Origin: Spirochaetaceae bacterium
GTDB taxonomy: Bacteria > Spirochaetota > Leptospiria > Leptospirales > Leptonemataceae
Length of the DNA stretch: 64,000 nt
Assembly: GCA_002730875.1 (NCBI GenBank)
Contig: PCBI01000012.1
Span: forward strand, 206,356 to 270,355
Reading direction: 5' to 3'
This document shows positions 51,528 to 60,991 of the stretch, piece by piece. The number at the start of each line of letters is the position of its first letter. Position 1 is the first letter of the stretch. The notes under the pieces are model-generated. The model made no database searches and had not been told where the DNA came from. It saw only the letters and a list, made by a program, of their open reading frames with translations. The position numbers and the translations under genes are program-made.

Positions 51528-52607
51528 TCAGGGCCCCGACACGCAGCGGGCTCCGGGGCCTGTGCCGCCTTTTCCGTTAGGAGCTACAATACCTGTGCTG
51601 AAATCAATCGTCCATGCCTGCGAGCTGGAGCCATGGACAGTGCTGCTCGTCCAGAAGTTGCCCGTGGAAGCGTTGGGAAAGGCTTGCTGATTGATCCGTG
51701 GCGCGGTTACGGTGTAATCCATAAGTGATTGGAGCTCATTGCGGTTGGGTAATCGCCAGGACTTTCCGTCCAGAGTAAGATCCCGGCAATACTGCAATGC
51801 GGCCTGCCATCCCTGGATCGTAATAGCTCCGGTGCAATTCGGAATGGTCTGGCCGTTCGCGCATTTCTGCCAGGTAAGACCCGTAACCGTATCCAGAACG
51901 GAATTCTCTCCAGCGGCTGAGTAGGTATGCCTGCCTGAATGGACAGGACCTCTGACGCACCGTACGCCATTCGTATTGGTATCTGCATCCGAGATGATGA
52001 CTCCCAGACTGAAATCCAGGCGAAAGCTTGAACCAGGCGTACCCGCATCGGCGGTGGCCGACCAATGGGCAATGCCAAAATTACCGTCAGGGAAAAGAGC
52101 GGGGTTGTAGGAAGGATTGGAACGCCCGGAATCCATAAGAGTTGAAAGCTCCTGGATGGTAGGCAGTCGCCAGCCCTCGCCTAAATTACTGCATTCAATG
52201 TTTGCATCAGCAATGGTAAAGCTGGTCTGAGGCCCTACAAATTCGCAGTTGCGGCCCGAATACCCCAGGGTGCACCGGCGCCAGATCAGACCTGTGGCCT
52301 GGTCGAAGATGTGCCCGTCGGAAGTCCCCACAGAATTGCGGAATCTTCCCAGAAGCACTTCGCCATCCTGGAGGGGGTGGGTTGCCAGAGGACAGGCAGC
52401 CGACGTCCCCGCCGTATCGTAGCACAGCGACTGTCCGGTTCTTACGATCCCCAGGGCGCTGCCCCCCAACGAACCGGGCAATGCGAAAAGCAGGACTGCC
52501 GCGGATGCCGGTTCGCAGGACGGATCGGCACCCTGGCATGGAAGTCGGGAGCAGGACAACGCCGTCGTCACAGATACCCCGAGCAAAAGCAAGATCCAGC
52601 GACCCAT
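51528..52607 (-). CDS. DUF1566 lipoprotein, two domains
   Basis: 359 residues. N-terminal signal (MGRWILLLLGVSVTTALSC) with lipobox TALSC. Two DUF1566 (Lcl-type) domains follow, each with 'DxxTGLIWRRCTLG' or 'DTVTGLTWQKCANG', an 'A...C..L..G.WRLPT..EL.SLMD' core ('WRLPTIQELSTLMD' and 'WRLPNRNELQSLMD') and a final 'GVRCVRGP' or 'GARCVSGP'. Such domains occur in surface-attached proteins and some fimbrial adhesins; the function is unknown. ATG 52607 is used; the frame opens 12 codons earlier with TTG. A 26-bp perfect inverted repeat sits 48 bp upstream (52655-52680). Confidence 0.85.
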   Translation of the reverse strand: MGRWILLLLGVSVTTALSCSRLPCQGADPSCEPASAAVLLFALPGSLGGSALGIVRTGQSLCYDTAGTSAACPLATHPLQDGEVLLGRFRNSVGTSDGHIFDQATGLIWRRCTLGYSGRNCEFVGPQTSFTIADANIECSNLGEGWRLPTIQELSTLMDSGRSNPSYNPALFPDGNFGIAHWSATADAGTPGSSFRLDFSLGVIISDADTNTNGVRCVRGPVHSGRHTYSAAGENSVLDTVTGLTWQKCANGQTIPNCTGAITIQGWQAALQYCRDLTLDGKSWRLPNRNELQSLMDYTVTAPRINQQAFPNASTGNFWTSSTVHGSSSQAWTIDFSTGIVAPNGKGGTGPGARCVSGP

Positions 52608-52654
52608 TTGCCTATAGACGGTCCGCCCCCGGGGGTTCGGCAACGCAAAAAGAC

Positions 52655-52680
52655 CCTAACTTTAAAAAAATAAAGTTAGG
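52655..52680. repeat. 26-bp perfect inverted repeat
   Basis: CCTAACTTTA / TAAAGTTAGG around AAAAAA, just upstream of the DUF1566 gene. On the minus strand it is followed by GTCTTTTT, so it may be a terminator for a transcript coming from the pyrophosphatase gene, or an operator of the lipoprotein gene. Confidence 0.55.
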
Positions 52681-52810
52681 CGGATGTGACCGTGTGGATG
52701 ATGAACCGTGCGGTTCGAGCCGGAAAGGTGGTTCAGGGCCTGGCCGGGAGGGTAGGGAGGCGGTGTTTCCCGGAAAAAGAGACAGGGGCGGTGCCTTTCC
52801 GCCAGAGACG

Positions 52811-52839
52811 AAAAAAGCCCGCCAGAATCGGCGGGCTTT
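52811..52839 (-). terminator. Rho-independent terminator of hppA
   Basis: Stem AAAGCCCGCC (52814-52823) / GGCGGGCTTT (52830-52839), six-base loop. On the minus strand it ends in a TTTTTT run (complement of 52811-52816), about 90 bp after the pyrophosphatase stop. Confidence 0.85.
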
Positions 52840-52928
52840 CGCAGAGTTGGAACATCTGGCCCGGATCTGAACGCCAGACCCGAAGCCTAAATCAAAAAGT
52901 TCTTAACTCGGCTCTTTTTCGATAAGCA

Positions 52929-55142
52929 TCAAACCTTGATCAGCGCGCCTGCCGCTTTTAGCATAGGAGCAATTACCAGAGCTACAACGCTCATGAGCTT
53001 GATCAAGATGTTGATGGACGGACCGGAAGTGTCTTTCAGCGGGTCGCCCACAGTATCGCCCACAACTGCCGCTTTGTGCGGCTCGGAGCCTTTCTTGTAG
53101 GTTACTCCATCGATTTCCACTCCGCCTTCGAACATTTTCTTGGCGTTGTCCCATGCGCCACCGGCGTTGGACTGAAAGATTGCCATCAGAACGCCGGAGA
53201 CGGTTACGCCGGCCAGCAGACCGCCCAGAGCCTGAGCTCCGAACAAAAAGCCGATTACCACCGGAGTGATCACTGCCAGAAGACCGGGCAAAATCATTTC
53301 TCGAATGGCCGCTTTGGTGGAGATCTCAACGCATTTGGCGTATTCCGCTTTGCCATCCGCAGCATCGAATACGGCTCGGTCCTTTTCCGTAATCTTTTCG
53401 AAGTCATTGTCATACTTCTTCATGATGGCCAGAGCTTCTTTAAGCTCGGGGATGTTGTGGAATTGACGACGAACTTCGGCGATCATATCCATGGCTGCTC
53501 GTCCCACGGCACCCATGGCCAGTGCCGAGAACAGGAAGGGTAGCATACCGCCAATGAACAGACCGGCCATAACCAGAGGGTTGGCCACGTCGATTACGCT
53601 GATTCCAGCCTGACTCATAAAAGCGGAGAACAGGGCCAGAGCAGTAAGGGCGGCCGAAGCGATGGCAAAACCTTTACCGATGGCTGCAGTAGTGTTACCT
53701 ACAGCGTCCAGTTTGTCGGTTCTTTCGCGCACTTCCGGGGGCAGTTCGGACATCTCGGCAATACCGCCGGCGTTGTCCGAAATGGGACCGTAGGCATCTA
53801 CTGCCAGCTGAATACCGGTGTTGGCCAGCATTCCCAGGGCGCCAATGGCAATACCATACAGACCTGCGAAAGAATAAGCGAAGAAGATACCCGTAGCGAT
53901 TACCAGGATTGGCAGAGCAGTGGACTGCATACCAACGCCCAGACCGGCGATAATGTTTGTGGCCGCACCGGTGGTGGACTGCTTCACGATGGCCTTAACG
54001 GGACCAGTTCCGGTTCCGGTGTAATGCTCGGTGATGAAGCCTACAGCCAGACCGGCTACCAGACCGCCAATAGCGGCTACGAATACGCCATAGCTATAGA
54101 AGGTACGGGTCTCTCCAGTGAGGATCCCTTTTTCGGTCCACTGAGAAGGTAGCATGTAGTCGATGGCAAACCAGGCGCCAATAAGCATCAGAGCGGCAGC
54201 CACAAGCTCACCGATGTTTAGAGCAGTCTGCGGGTTTCCGCCTTCCTTAACTCGAACAAAGAACGTTCCAATGATGGAAACAACGATTCCCAGTCCGGCC
54301 AATACCAGAGGCAGAAGCACTGCGCCCAATTCGCCGATTCCGCCGAACTCTTCCTGAGAAGTGCCCAGAGCTCCCATGAAGGTAGCGCCCAGTACCATGG
54401 AACCCAGGATGGATCCTACATAGGATTCGAAAAGGTCCGCGCCCATACCGGCCACGTCACCCACGTTATCGCCCACGTTGTCGGCGATAGTGGCGGGGTT
54501 CAGAGGGTGGTCCTCAGGAATGCCCGCTTCCACTTTTCCTACCAGGTCCGCGCCTACGTCAGCCGCTTTGGTATAGATACCGCCGCCCACACGAGCGAAC
54601 AGTGCAATGGAGGAAGCTCCCAGAGAGAATCCGGAAAGAATGTTCAATACCTTATTGGTGGCTGCGCCATCGAAACCGTACTTCATCTCATAGATGGCAA
54701 ACAGTCCGGCCAGACCAATAATACCCAGTCCTACCACGGAAAGGCCCATTACGGAACCGCCGGAGAAAGCAATAGAGAGAGCTTTTTCCAGGGAAGTTCT
54801 GGCGCCGTTGGTGGTGCGGACGTTGGCTTTGGTGGCCACTCGCATACCCAGAAAACCGGCCAATCCGGAACACAGGGCTCCTACAACAAAGCTCACTGCT
54901 ACCAGCGGAGAGGAGGTTTCTTCACTAGCTGTTACGCCAAGCAGAATGGCTACAGCAAATACAAAGATAAAGAGCACTTTATACTCAGCCTTTAGAAAGG
55001 CCATGGCACCGTCAGCAATGTGCTTTCCGATGCTTTTCATTTTATCTGTTCCTTCGTCCTGTTTACCGATCCATGCGGTACGCCAGAAGCTGAACAGAAG
55101 GGCCAGAACGCCCGATCCGATCGCAAGATACACGAATTCCAT
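52929..55142 (-). CDS. hppA: Membrane-bound ion-pumping pyrophosphatase
   Basis: 737 residues with about 16 membrane helices. The PPi-site motifs are plain: '[18 protein letters not shown]' with the conserved E/D runs after it, '[17 protein letters not shown]', and near the C-terminus '[15 protein letters not shown]'. It couples hydrolysis of pyrophosphate to ion export (H+ or Na+). Around the GNTTAA motif, Ala occupies the position where K+-independent H+ pumps carry Lys (GNTTKA), so the K+-dependent class is predicted; that class contains both Na+- and H+-pumping forms. AAGGAGA 8 bp before ATG 55142. Its terminator is at 52811. Confidence 0.97.
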   Translation of the reverse strand: MEFVYLAIGSGVLALLFSFWRTAWIGKQDEGTDKMKSIGKHIADGAMAFLKAEYKVLFIFVFAVAILLGVTASEETSSPLVAVSFVVGALCSGLAGFLGMRVATKANVRTTNGARTSLEKALSIAFSGGSVMGLSVVGLGIIGLAGLFAIYEMKYGFDGAATNKVLNILSGFSLGASSIALFARVGGGIYTKAADVGADLVGKVEAGIPEDHPLNPATIADNVGDNVGDVAGMGADLFESYVGSILGSMVLGATFMGALGTSQEEFGGIGELGAVLLPLVLAGLGIVVSIIGTFFVRVKEGGNPQTALNIGELVAAALMLIGAWFAIDYMLPSQWTEKGILTGETRTFYSYGVFVAAIGGLVAGLAVGFITEHYTGTGTGPVKAIVKQSTTGAATNIIAGLGVGMQSTALPILVIATGIFFAYSFAGLYGIAIGALGMLANTGIQLAVDAYGPISDNAGGIAEMSELPPEVRERTDKLDAVGNTTAAIGKGFAIASAALTALALFSAFMSQAGISVIDVANPLVMAGLFIGGMLPFLFSALAMGAVGRAAMDMIAEVRRQFHNIPELKEALAIMKKYDNDFEKITEKDRAVFDAADGKAEYAKCVEISTKAAIREMILPGLLAVITPVVIGFLFGAQALGGLLAGVTVSGVLMAIFQSNAGGAWDNAKKMFEGGVEIDGVTYKKGSEPHKAAVVGDTVGDPLKDTSGPSINILIKLMSVVALVIAPMLKAAGALIKV

Positions 55143-55461
55143 GTAATCTTCTCCTTATATTAATGATTGCGCATTGGCATTTCTGCTTTGCGCCCGAAGG
55201 GGGATGTCTGGATTTCAAATTGAAAACCAGTATCCACCTGGCCGAAGAACCGGCCTTTCCCGGCCCGGAATGGTGTCGAATGAATCAAGTTCTCGGGAGA
55301 TTCATCGAAGATGGAATATAGGGCCATTCCCATCTTGCCAGGAAGGCCATCAGCACAATGACTGCCCTACAACTGTCAAGCCTAAAACCCCGGACCCTGT
55401 CCCGGGAAGCCCGGGTCCGCCTTTTCCGCAGGGACGGGTGGAGAGATGGCTACATTCCAGA
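55143..55461. other. Divergent promoter region with GC-rich hairpin
   Basis: 319 bp between hppA and the secreted TPR-like gene. A strong GC stem (CGGACCC 55391-55397 / GGGTCCG 55413-55419, with an internal CCCGGG pair) followed by CCTTTTCC sits about 45 bp before the TPR-like gene start and could be a transcription attenuator or a 5' leader structure. Confidence 0.4.
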
Positions 55462-56880
55462 ATGATGGACGGATCTTATCTAATATACTTGGACCGTGTA
55501 TCCGGGTCCCTAGGGGCAAAGCCAGAGCCTCGTATTGCCGAAAGCCGCGCCGGAGCTCCCCTAACTATTGCACTTTTCCTGTTGTTGGGCTTATTCGGAC
55601 AAATGCTCGCCGGAGTGAGTCTTTCCGCCGAGACAACCAATCGTGATCGTGATCTGCGAAATCTCAATTCCGCGGAAGGCGCATTCCAGTCGGGCTTTCC
55701 TACCGAAGCTGAGCATTACCTGGAGAGAATTCCTCCGGACAGTCCGGTCCAGAAGGAAATCCAGCTGAGGGAGCTGAGGACATTCCTGGCTTTTCACCGA
55801 GGCGATTTGACCGGCGCCCGAGATTATCTGCGCGCCCTCTTTAAAGACAAGGCCAATGGACAGTCCGCCGGTCCCTTCCGGTTGTATCTCGCCGAAGAGT
55901 TGTTTCTGCTCCGGCAATTCCGATCCTTCGGAATCCTGGAATCCGCCATGCCGCAGAAGACGGGCTGGGTGGAATTCAGGAATAAACTGGATAGCAGTCA
56001 GTATCCGTTGTTGATCTGCCAGTTCGTTTCCGAAGAAAACGGTGTCGCCACGCCCGCCGGCAGCCCGCTGGACAAACATTTGCAGTTTTCGAACCCTCTG
56101 GAGTTTGCCAATCTTAGAAATCGCACCTTGAATCAAGGGGACCGGTTACAACTTCAATTGATGACAACAATCTATCACGGTTACAGCGTAGTAGGTCAGG
56201 ACCTCAAGTCACGTCCCGACCAGGTGCCATGGTTATCGGACCATTTGAGGCTGTGCCAGGAATCCCTGAGTTCTCAGGATAGAAGTGTGATGAACGCAAA
56301 GCAGAAGGAATGGCTGCAGGAATATCTGTACCGGCTGCAGTTCGCGCGATGGGCCCTGGACGGTAGCGCCCGGGCAAGTTTTGAGTTCGGTGACTTTCTC
56401 TTTCGCAGCGGCGCCGGAAATCCGGACGCCTACGAATCCCTGCATTTGTTTCGACGGGCTCTTGATCAATCCCTGGAAAAGGAGCTGTTCCAGGGCGATT
56501 CGCATACCGATTCCGAAAGCCAGGGCCTGGGGCTCCATGGAGTGTCATCCATCCTCAGAAAAATGGAGCAGCTCTATGCGCGATTGGAAAGACCGGAAGA
56601 TCGCCGGACTGTTTCGGCTCTGGCCGCCGCTCTAGAAACTTATGCATTCTCCGACCAGGACCAGAATAGCCTCCAGGCACTAAGACGCAGCATCCTGGAC
56701 ATTTGCGGCGAGAATCGATTGAACCGGGAGTCTCTGGTTTTTCGCATTCTGCTCTCAGGGCAAAAGGATGCGAAGGGACTCAAAAGGGATCTTCTGAAAA
56801 GAGATACGGAGCTGGACGGTCAGGAACTGCTTTCTTTGATGATCTTTCGTTACGGTTTCCTGGCCAATGGTCTGCGATAG
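55462..56880 (+). CDS. Secreted TPR-like hypothetical protein
   Basis: 472 residues from ATG 55462. A hydrophobic segment ('PLTIALFLLLGLFGQMLAGV') follows a 30-residue leader and may be a signal peptide or anchor. The rest is all-helical and charged, with TPR-like repeats ('GAFQSGFPTEAEHYLERIP', 'AFHRGDLTGARDYLRALFKDK', 'YLAEELFLLRQFRSFGILE', 'SLHLFRRALDQSLEKEL'). No enzymatic motif. The frame is open from 55174, but its first 96 codons look non-coding. Transcribed divergently from hppA. Confidence 0.7.
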   Translation: MMDGSYLIYLDRVSGSLGAKPEPRIAESRAGAPLTIALFLLLGLFGQMLAGVSLSAETTNRDRDLRNLNSAEGAFQSGFPTEAEHYLERIPPDSPVQKEIQLRELRTFLAFHRGDLTGARDYLRALFKDKANGQSAGPFRLYLAEELFLLRQFRSFGILESAMPQKTGWVEFRNKLDSSQYPLLICQFVSEENGVATPAGSPLDKHLQFSNPLEFANLRNRTLNQGDRLQLQLMTTIYHGYSVVGQDLKSRPDQVPWLSDHLRLCQESLSSQDRSVMNAKQKEWLQEYLYRLQFARWALDGSARASFEFGDFLFRSGAGNPDAYESLHLFRRALDQSLEKELFQGDSHTDSESQGLGLHGVSSILRKMEQLYARLERPEDRRTVSALAAALETYAFSDQDQNSLQALRRSILDICGENRLNRESLVFRILLSGQKDAKGLKRDLLKRDTELDGQELLSLMIFRYGFLANGLR

Positions 56881-57095
56881 GCAATTCTGCGATGCGCGGC
56901 AAAGGCGCTGTCCTGGTTTGCTCTTAAGCATCCCCTGGCGCTCTGCAGAGCCGCATTGGGCGTTGCCTGAAAGGTGTCCGAAAACACTGGAGCGGTCCAT
57001 ACCGGATCTTCTGCCTTCAAAACGGAATTGGAATCGATTTGGCGTTCCGGACGATGGACTCGAACTCCTCTATCTTTTCGCCAATTGCCAGATCC

Positions 57096-58550
57096 TCAAT
57101 GGTAAAGTCGAACGACTTTCGTGGGACGGCCCACTCCCTTCAGAGTCGCTTCCTTTTGCTCGTTTCGCAGGCCTCTTTGCGTTACGATTTCGCTGATCGT
57201 CGGATGATTCCAGACCGTATCGGTGATCCATACCTCGCCGGAGCCTGCCAGGCCCTGAACCCGGGCAGCCACGTTTACCGATTGGCCAAAGTAATCCAGA
57301 CGGTCGTCCGTCATTACGGCCAGCGCCGGTCCTTCATTGAGCCCCACTTTAAGGCCCAGTTCGTATCCGTCCTCTCTCCATTTCTGATTCAGGCCTTCCA
57401 GGCGTTCCATCATTTCCAGGGATGCCAGCAGTCCATCCACCGGCCGTGAAAAGGTGGCCATTATGGCATCGCCCATGGTTTTTACGATGGCGCCGTTGTT
57501 CTTTTTCACCGTTTCTGTTAGTTCTTTAAAATGATCCTGCACCAGCCGGTACGCAATGAGATCTCCGGCACGATCATACATTTCCGTGCTTCCGCGCAGA
57601 TCTGTGAAGAGTATGGTCAGACTCTTGATGTTCAGGTTAAGGTTGGCAGATAGATGATGTATTTTGAAAAGCTCACGAAAGCTCTGGTTGTTGAGTAGTT
57701 CCCGTGCTGTAAGAAAGGGAAGAACCTCAGTCGGACTCTGCCGGGCGATTTCGACGATTTTGATTGGATTGGGTTGCAAATACGTGGTTCCGGTTTTTCT
57801 TCCCGTACGATTGTGTACATGCACAATGTAGTTACCCGGAGGGACTTTCTTTTCATAGGGAGTGAAGCCGGAGGGCAGAAGCTCAATGTGCAGTTCATCC
57901 CCCGGACTTTCCGCATTGAAATCGACAACAAAGAAGGATCCCGAATTCGCATCTACCGTGGCCACTTGAAGAATATGACCCTGGCCATGCTCATTTTCCT
58001 CCGTCAGCCGAATGCCAAAGGAATAACTTCCTTCCGGCTCCAATACCTCGAAGCCACGAAGGGTGCTCTGTATCCAGGCTAAGAGCTCGGAAGACTTCTT
58101 GTAATTGGGGGAAAAGTGGTATCTAAAATAACTCTCTACATTCGCCAGAGGATCTATATTTAGATCGTGGATGGACTGATGTATGCGAAAGGCCACCTCC
58201 ACATGATCATCCAGCTGGCTTTCGACATTCACGTTGCAAATGTAGCAGTGGAAATTATCGCTTTCGATCTGATCCAACTCCTGGTGCGCGTGGACAATCC
58301 CTCCGCATTGCGGACAGATCATATTGTAGAGAAAATCGAACATGCCTACTTTGGCTGCATGCACAAAGGTATGGATCGTGTCCTGTGCATCAAGGTTGTA
58401 GTCGTTTGCGAATGCGTAGGGGTTGATTCGGTTTAACTGCCAGTCATCCAGGCCAGGGATCTTTTCTTTGAGAGCCTGCACTACGGCTTCCGGTAGCGCC
58501 GGATAGGCCTTTAGCGAGTCGAATTTCTGCGCCAGAACCGAAGTATTCAT
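57096..58550 (-). CDS. DUF5939-containing adenylate cyclase
   Basis: 484 residues. A DUF5939-type N-terminal region (about 1-190) has a zinc ribbon, 'CPQCGG...CYIC', with the paired cysteines near residue 80-105. A middle domain leads to the C-terminal class III catalytic domain (about 320-484): 'LFTDLRGSTEMYD' supplies a metal Asp, 'IVKTMGDAIMATFS' the base-selecting Lys and second metal Asp, 'LDYFGQSVNVAARVQ' the substrate Asp and transition-state Asn/Arg. This set predicts cAMP production. It is soluble. ATG 58550 is chosen; a further ATG (58580) and TTG (58586) lie upstream. Its product could reach the membrane cNMP-binding protein at 16874. Confidence 0.9.
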   Translation of the reverse strand: MNTSVLAQKFDSLKAYPALPEAVVQALKEKIPGLDDWQLNRINPYAFANDYNLDAQDTIHTFVHAAKVGMFDFLYNMICPQCGGIVHAHQELDQIESDNFHCYICNVNVESQLDDHVEVAFRIHQSIHDLNIDPLANVESYFRYHFSPNYKKSSELLAWIQSTLRGFEVLEPEGSYSFGIRLTEENEHGQGHILQVATVDANSGSFFVVDFNAESPGDELHIELLPSGFTPYEKKVPPGNYIVHVHNRTGRKTGTTYLQPNPIKIVEIARQSPTEVLPFLTARELLNNQSFRELFKIHHLSANLNLNIKSLTILFTDLRGSTEMYDRAGDLIAYRLVQDHFKELTETVKKNNGAIVKTMGDAIMATFSRPVDGLLASLEMMERLEGLNQKWREDGYELGLKVGLNEGPALAVMTDDRLDYFGQSVNVAARVQGLAGSGEVWITDTVWNHPTISEIVTQRGLRNEQKEATLKGVGRPTKVVRLYH

Positions 58551-58759
58551 GTTGGCCAGGGAAGGGCCTGGCGGAGTCATCGGCAAGCGGAAATTTGTAT
58601 GTGCAAGTGATTGCTGTCCGCGGCCGAGAGTGGCAGCGAGTATGGTTGGCTCAAATTAACACTGAGATCCAACCGGTTGTGGCCGAAATCGCAGTCGCCA
58701 GGGGATCACCGGTGGCAACCCCTGGCTTGAATTCCGGATGCAAGACCGCTTCGCTTCGC

Positions 58760-59191
58760 CTACTTGCCCGGCGAAGGCCAGCCCGCGGGCACGGAATCGT
58801 CGATCTTGCCAACGCCCACTTCGCTCATTCCAAGTCGGTTCAAAAACAACTGGTTGAAACGATTGCTGTCCGAGGGATCCTGATACCTTACAGCCACCAG
58901 GGTGGTTTTATCGTTTTCATTGTGAAAGCTAATGTCTACTACACGGCCGCCGGGTTTCAGAGTTAGAAGCAGGCCCAGCTTACCGTCGGTCTTTTCATCG
59001 TAAGCTTTTTCCACAGTGAAGCGCATTCCGGAATCGGCCATGGCATCAATGAGAGCCGGGATAAACTTGCCCACCGGCTGCGAGGAGCGGTAGATTCGTT
59101 TCTGGGCCATGAGCGCGCTGGAGGAAAAAAGGACTCCAATCAGCGCGGCGGCCAATAGTCTGGTCAGTTTGGATTTTTGGTTTGATCTCAT
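58760..59191 (-). CDS. Secreted hypothetical protein
   Basis: 143 residues. N-terminal signal peptide ('LLAAALIGVLFSSSALMAQ', cleavage near Ala-Gln), then a small alpha/beta domain with alternating strands ('LGLLLTLKPGGRVVDISFHN', 'TTLVAVRYQD'). No cysteine and no known motif. Probably periplasmic. Upstream of the cyclase gene on the same strand, with a 209-bp gap. Confidence 0.75.
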   Translation of the reverse strand: MRSNQKSKLTRLLAAALIGVLFSSSALMAQKRIYRSSQPVGKFIPALIDAMADSGMRFTVEKAYDEKTDGKLGLLLTLKPGGRVVDISFHNENDKTTLVAVRYQDPSDSNRFNQLFLNRLGMSEVGVGKIDDSVPAGWPSPGK

Positions 59192-59422
59192 AATTTCACT
59201 TCTTTTCGTTTTCTGGCCGCCCGCTTACCCTTTCCAGCTCACCGGTGCGAACCGCCGGTCTCCAGTCTGGATTGCGACTCCAAATACTCCGGCTAGCTGT
59301 TCTTCGATCCCCGTCGAGGTGACCAGGGGAGATGTTTTCTAGCGGCCCATCCTCTGTTGATCTAATCGGCGGCGTTCGCTTTTCCTTGACACCAATCCAG
59401 CCGAAAAACATGCGAAAGGTCC

Positions 59423-59743
59423 GTGATTGAAAAGGTAAACCAGCTACTATTCTTCGACAACCTGGCGCTCTATTATGTTCTTCGAGAAATACCGCCAGTG
59501 GTTCTGGCCAGGGCCTTTTTGACCGTGGATTCCCGCCTGAGCGGCAGCTTACTCGGACTGATGGACGTGGAGCAAAGAACCGTGGTCCATGCATTAATGA
59601 TCAAAGAAAACGACGATGATACGGCGAAAAACGACCAGTCCGCCAGGGCTTTGATGGATATGGCCAACGAACTGATCAAGAAAGGAATCATCAAGAAAGA
59701 AGGCCCCCACTTCAGAGGGGTTCAGGCCGCCGAAGACGCGTAA
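59423..59743 (+). CDS. Orphan FliG C-terminal-domain-like protein
   Basis: 106 residues, soluble and helical. The sequence from about 9 to 90 follows the FliG C-terminal rotor domain: 'FFDNLALYYVLREIPPVVLARA', where FliG has 'd.....vLREVdtrdLALAL', then a second 'LLGLMDVEQRTVVHALM' helix and a final 'LMDMANELIKKGII' helix. FliG is the flagellar switch/rotor protein. The N-terminal and middle FliG domains are missing, so it is not FliG itself. GTG start 59423 with GAAAGGT before it. Assignment rests on pattern alone. Confidence 0.55.
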   Translation: MIEKVNQLLFFDNLALYYVLREIPPVVLARAFLTVDSRLSGSLLGLMDVEQRTVVHALMIKENDDDTAKNDQSARALMDMANELIKKGIIKKEGPHFRGVQAAEDA

Positions 59744-59885
59744 ACCAGAGCCTGCGGGGAATTCCCAGGCCGCCCTCTGCCGGAAGACCGCCCTCCGGTT
59801 CGGTTCATCGCTTTGTTCTTCGGTTCTGGGGCCCGGAGACCGGTTGGCGGCCTGGTAAAGGGAATCGCGAGGGCCCCATGCCGCC

Positions 59886-59980
59886 GGACCTGAACGGCGT
59901 AAGGCCCCACGCTATCTGGACCTGAACGGGGCAGGGCCCACCACCGGCTTGATCTGAAGCGCATAGGGCAGCGCCCCTCG
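59886..59980. repeat. Imperfect 32-bp tandem repeats
   Basis: Two clear copies begin GGACCTGAACGG (59886 and 59918) and share a GGCCC run; a third, weaker unit begins GATCTGAAGCG at 59951. The tract lies between convergent genes, and the DUF4349 gene ends right after it. Confidence 0.6.
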
Positions 59981-59991
59981 GGAAATCGAAA

Positions 59992-60912
59992 TTACTGATC
60001 CTTACCCACCAGTCTCCTGGCCGCATTCCAGATGCTTTTCCACTTCCAGGCGATCACAGCCAGAACGGCCAGCCATAGCAGGTTTTCCAGTAGCCAGTAA
60101 GTGAAAGACAGAAAGGAATTTGTAAGTCCAATCAAAGCATTTTGATATGCGGGAACCTTGATTTCCTGGGTAGCTTCCGGTCCGTCCACTGTTATGTTAA
60201 CTGTGGCCCACTGAACCCGGTCCTGAATTTTCCACTTTTCAAACTTTGCCCGGTCGAGATTGTCTTCGGACCCTGAGATTAGGTTCTCTACCTGGGTCTG
60301 CTCCCGGGGGCCAGTTCGATTCGCCAATCCCTGTCGTCGAATGCTGCGTAGTCTTTCCCGGTCCAGTTTGATGCTTTCCCATACCATGTCCGCCGTATGG
60401 TCGGTAACATCCACACTGGACTGCCAGAGGTTTCCGGTCTTTTCCAGTTCTTTTAACGCATCGTAGAGTCGCTGCGAGTCTACACGTATGGTGGCCTGAA
60501 AGTGACTATTGTCCCTGGAGTAGGTTCTGGATGAAGAAAGAAAGCCGTACTTGCGAGCGGCTTCGAAAACAACGTCCCTGGACGCAAGGATTGAATTGGA
60601 CGAAAAGGATAGATTGATGGTGTATTCCAGCATCCTTCCGCTGGCTTCCTCGGACACATCCAGAGGAAGAACCGACATTGTTCCTTCCTGTGCGTTTTGC
60701 TCTTTCTTCTCCTGAGCGGTTTCCGAGAACCCCTTACTCGAAAGAGCGCGCTCTCTTTCGGCGGGAGCGCCGGAGGGCGCGGCTTCTTCTGCCATGGGTT
60801 CGGCCGCTCCATAGTCGTCGGACTCCATGGCCGGCGAGGACTCCCTGGATGCCTGGTCACATCCGGAAAAAGCCAGGGTTAGAATAAAAAGTAAGACAAG
60901 GGAACGTTTCAT
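59992..60912 (-). CDS. DUF4349 lipoprotein
   Basis: 306 residues. N-terminal lipoprotein signal (MKRSLVLLFILTLAFSGC) with lipobox AFSGC, then an acidic Ala/Glu-rich linker (about 20-85). Residues about 90-250 are the DUF4349 domain: 'MLEYTINLSFSSNSILASRDVV', 'AARKYGFLSSSRTYS', then 'ELEKTGNLWQSSVDVTDHT', and coiled-coil helices ('SIKLDRERLRSIRR'). One C-terminal membrane helix ('WLLENLLWLAVLAVIAW') ends the protein, so it is anchored at both ends. Function unknown in the family. ATG 60912 is preferred to GTG 60939. Confidence 0.88.
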   Translation of the reverse strand: MKRSLVLLFILTLAFSGCDQASRESSPAMESDDYGAAEPMAEEAAPSGAPAERERALSSKGFSETAQEKKEQNAQEGTMSVLPLDVSEEASGRMLEYTINLSFSSNSILASRDVVFEAARKYGFLSSSRTYSRDNSHFQATIRVDSQRLYDALKELEKTGNLWQSSVDVTDHTADMVWESIKLDRERLRSIRRQGLANRTGPREQTQVENLISGSEDNLDRAKFEKWKIQDRVQWATVNITVDGPEATQEIKVPAYQNALIGLTNSFLSFTYWLLENLLWLAVLAVIAWKWKSIWNAARRLVGKDQ

Positions 60913-60991
60913 GGTCCATAGACGGAAATATTTCGTCACGGGTTCAATTCAGCTTGCCGTTTCGCGCGGTAACGTGTAAAATCGACTTCTA

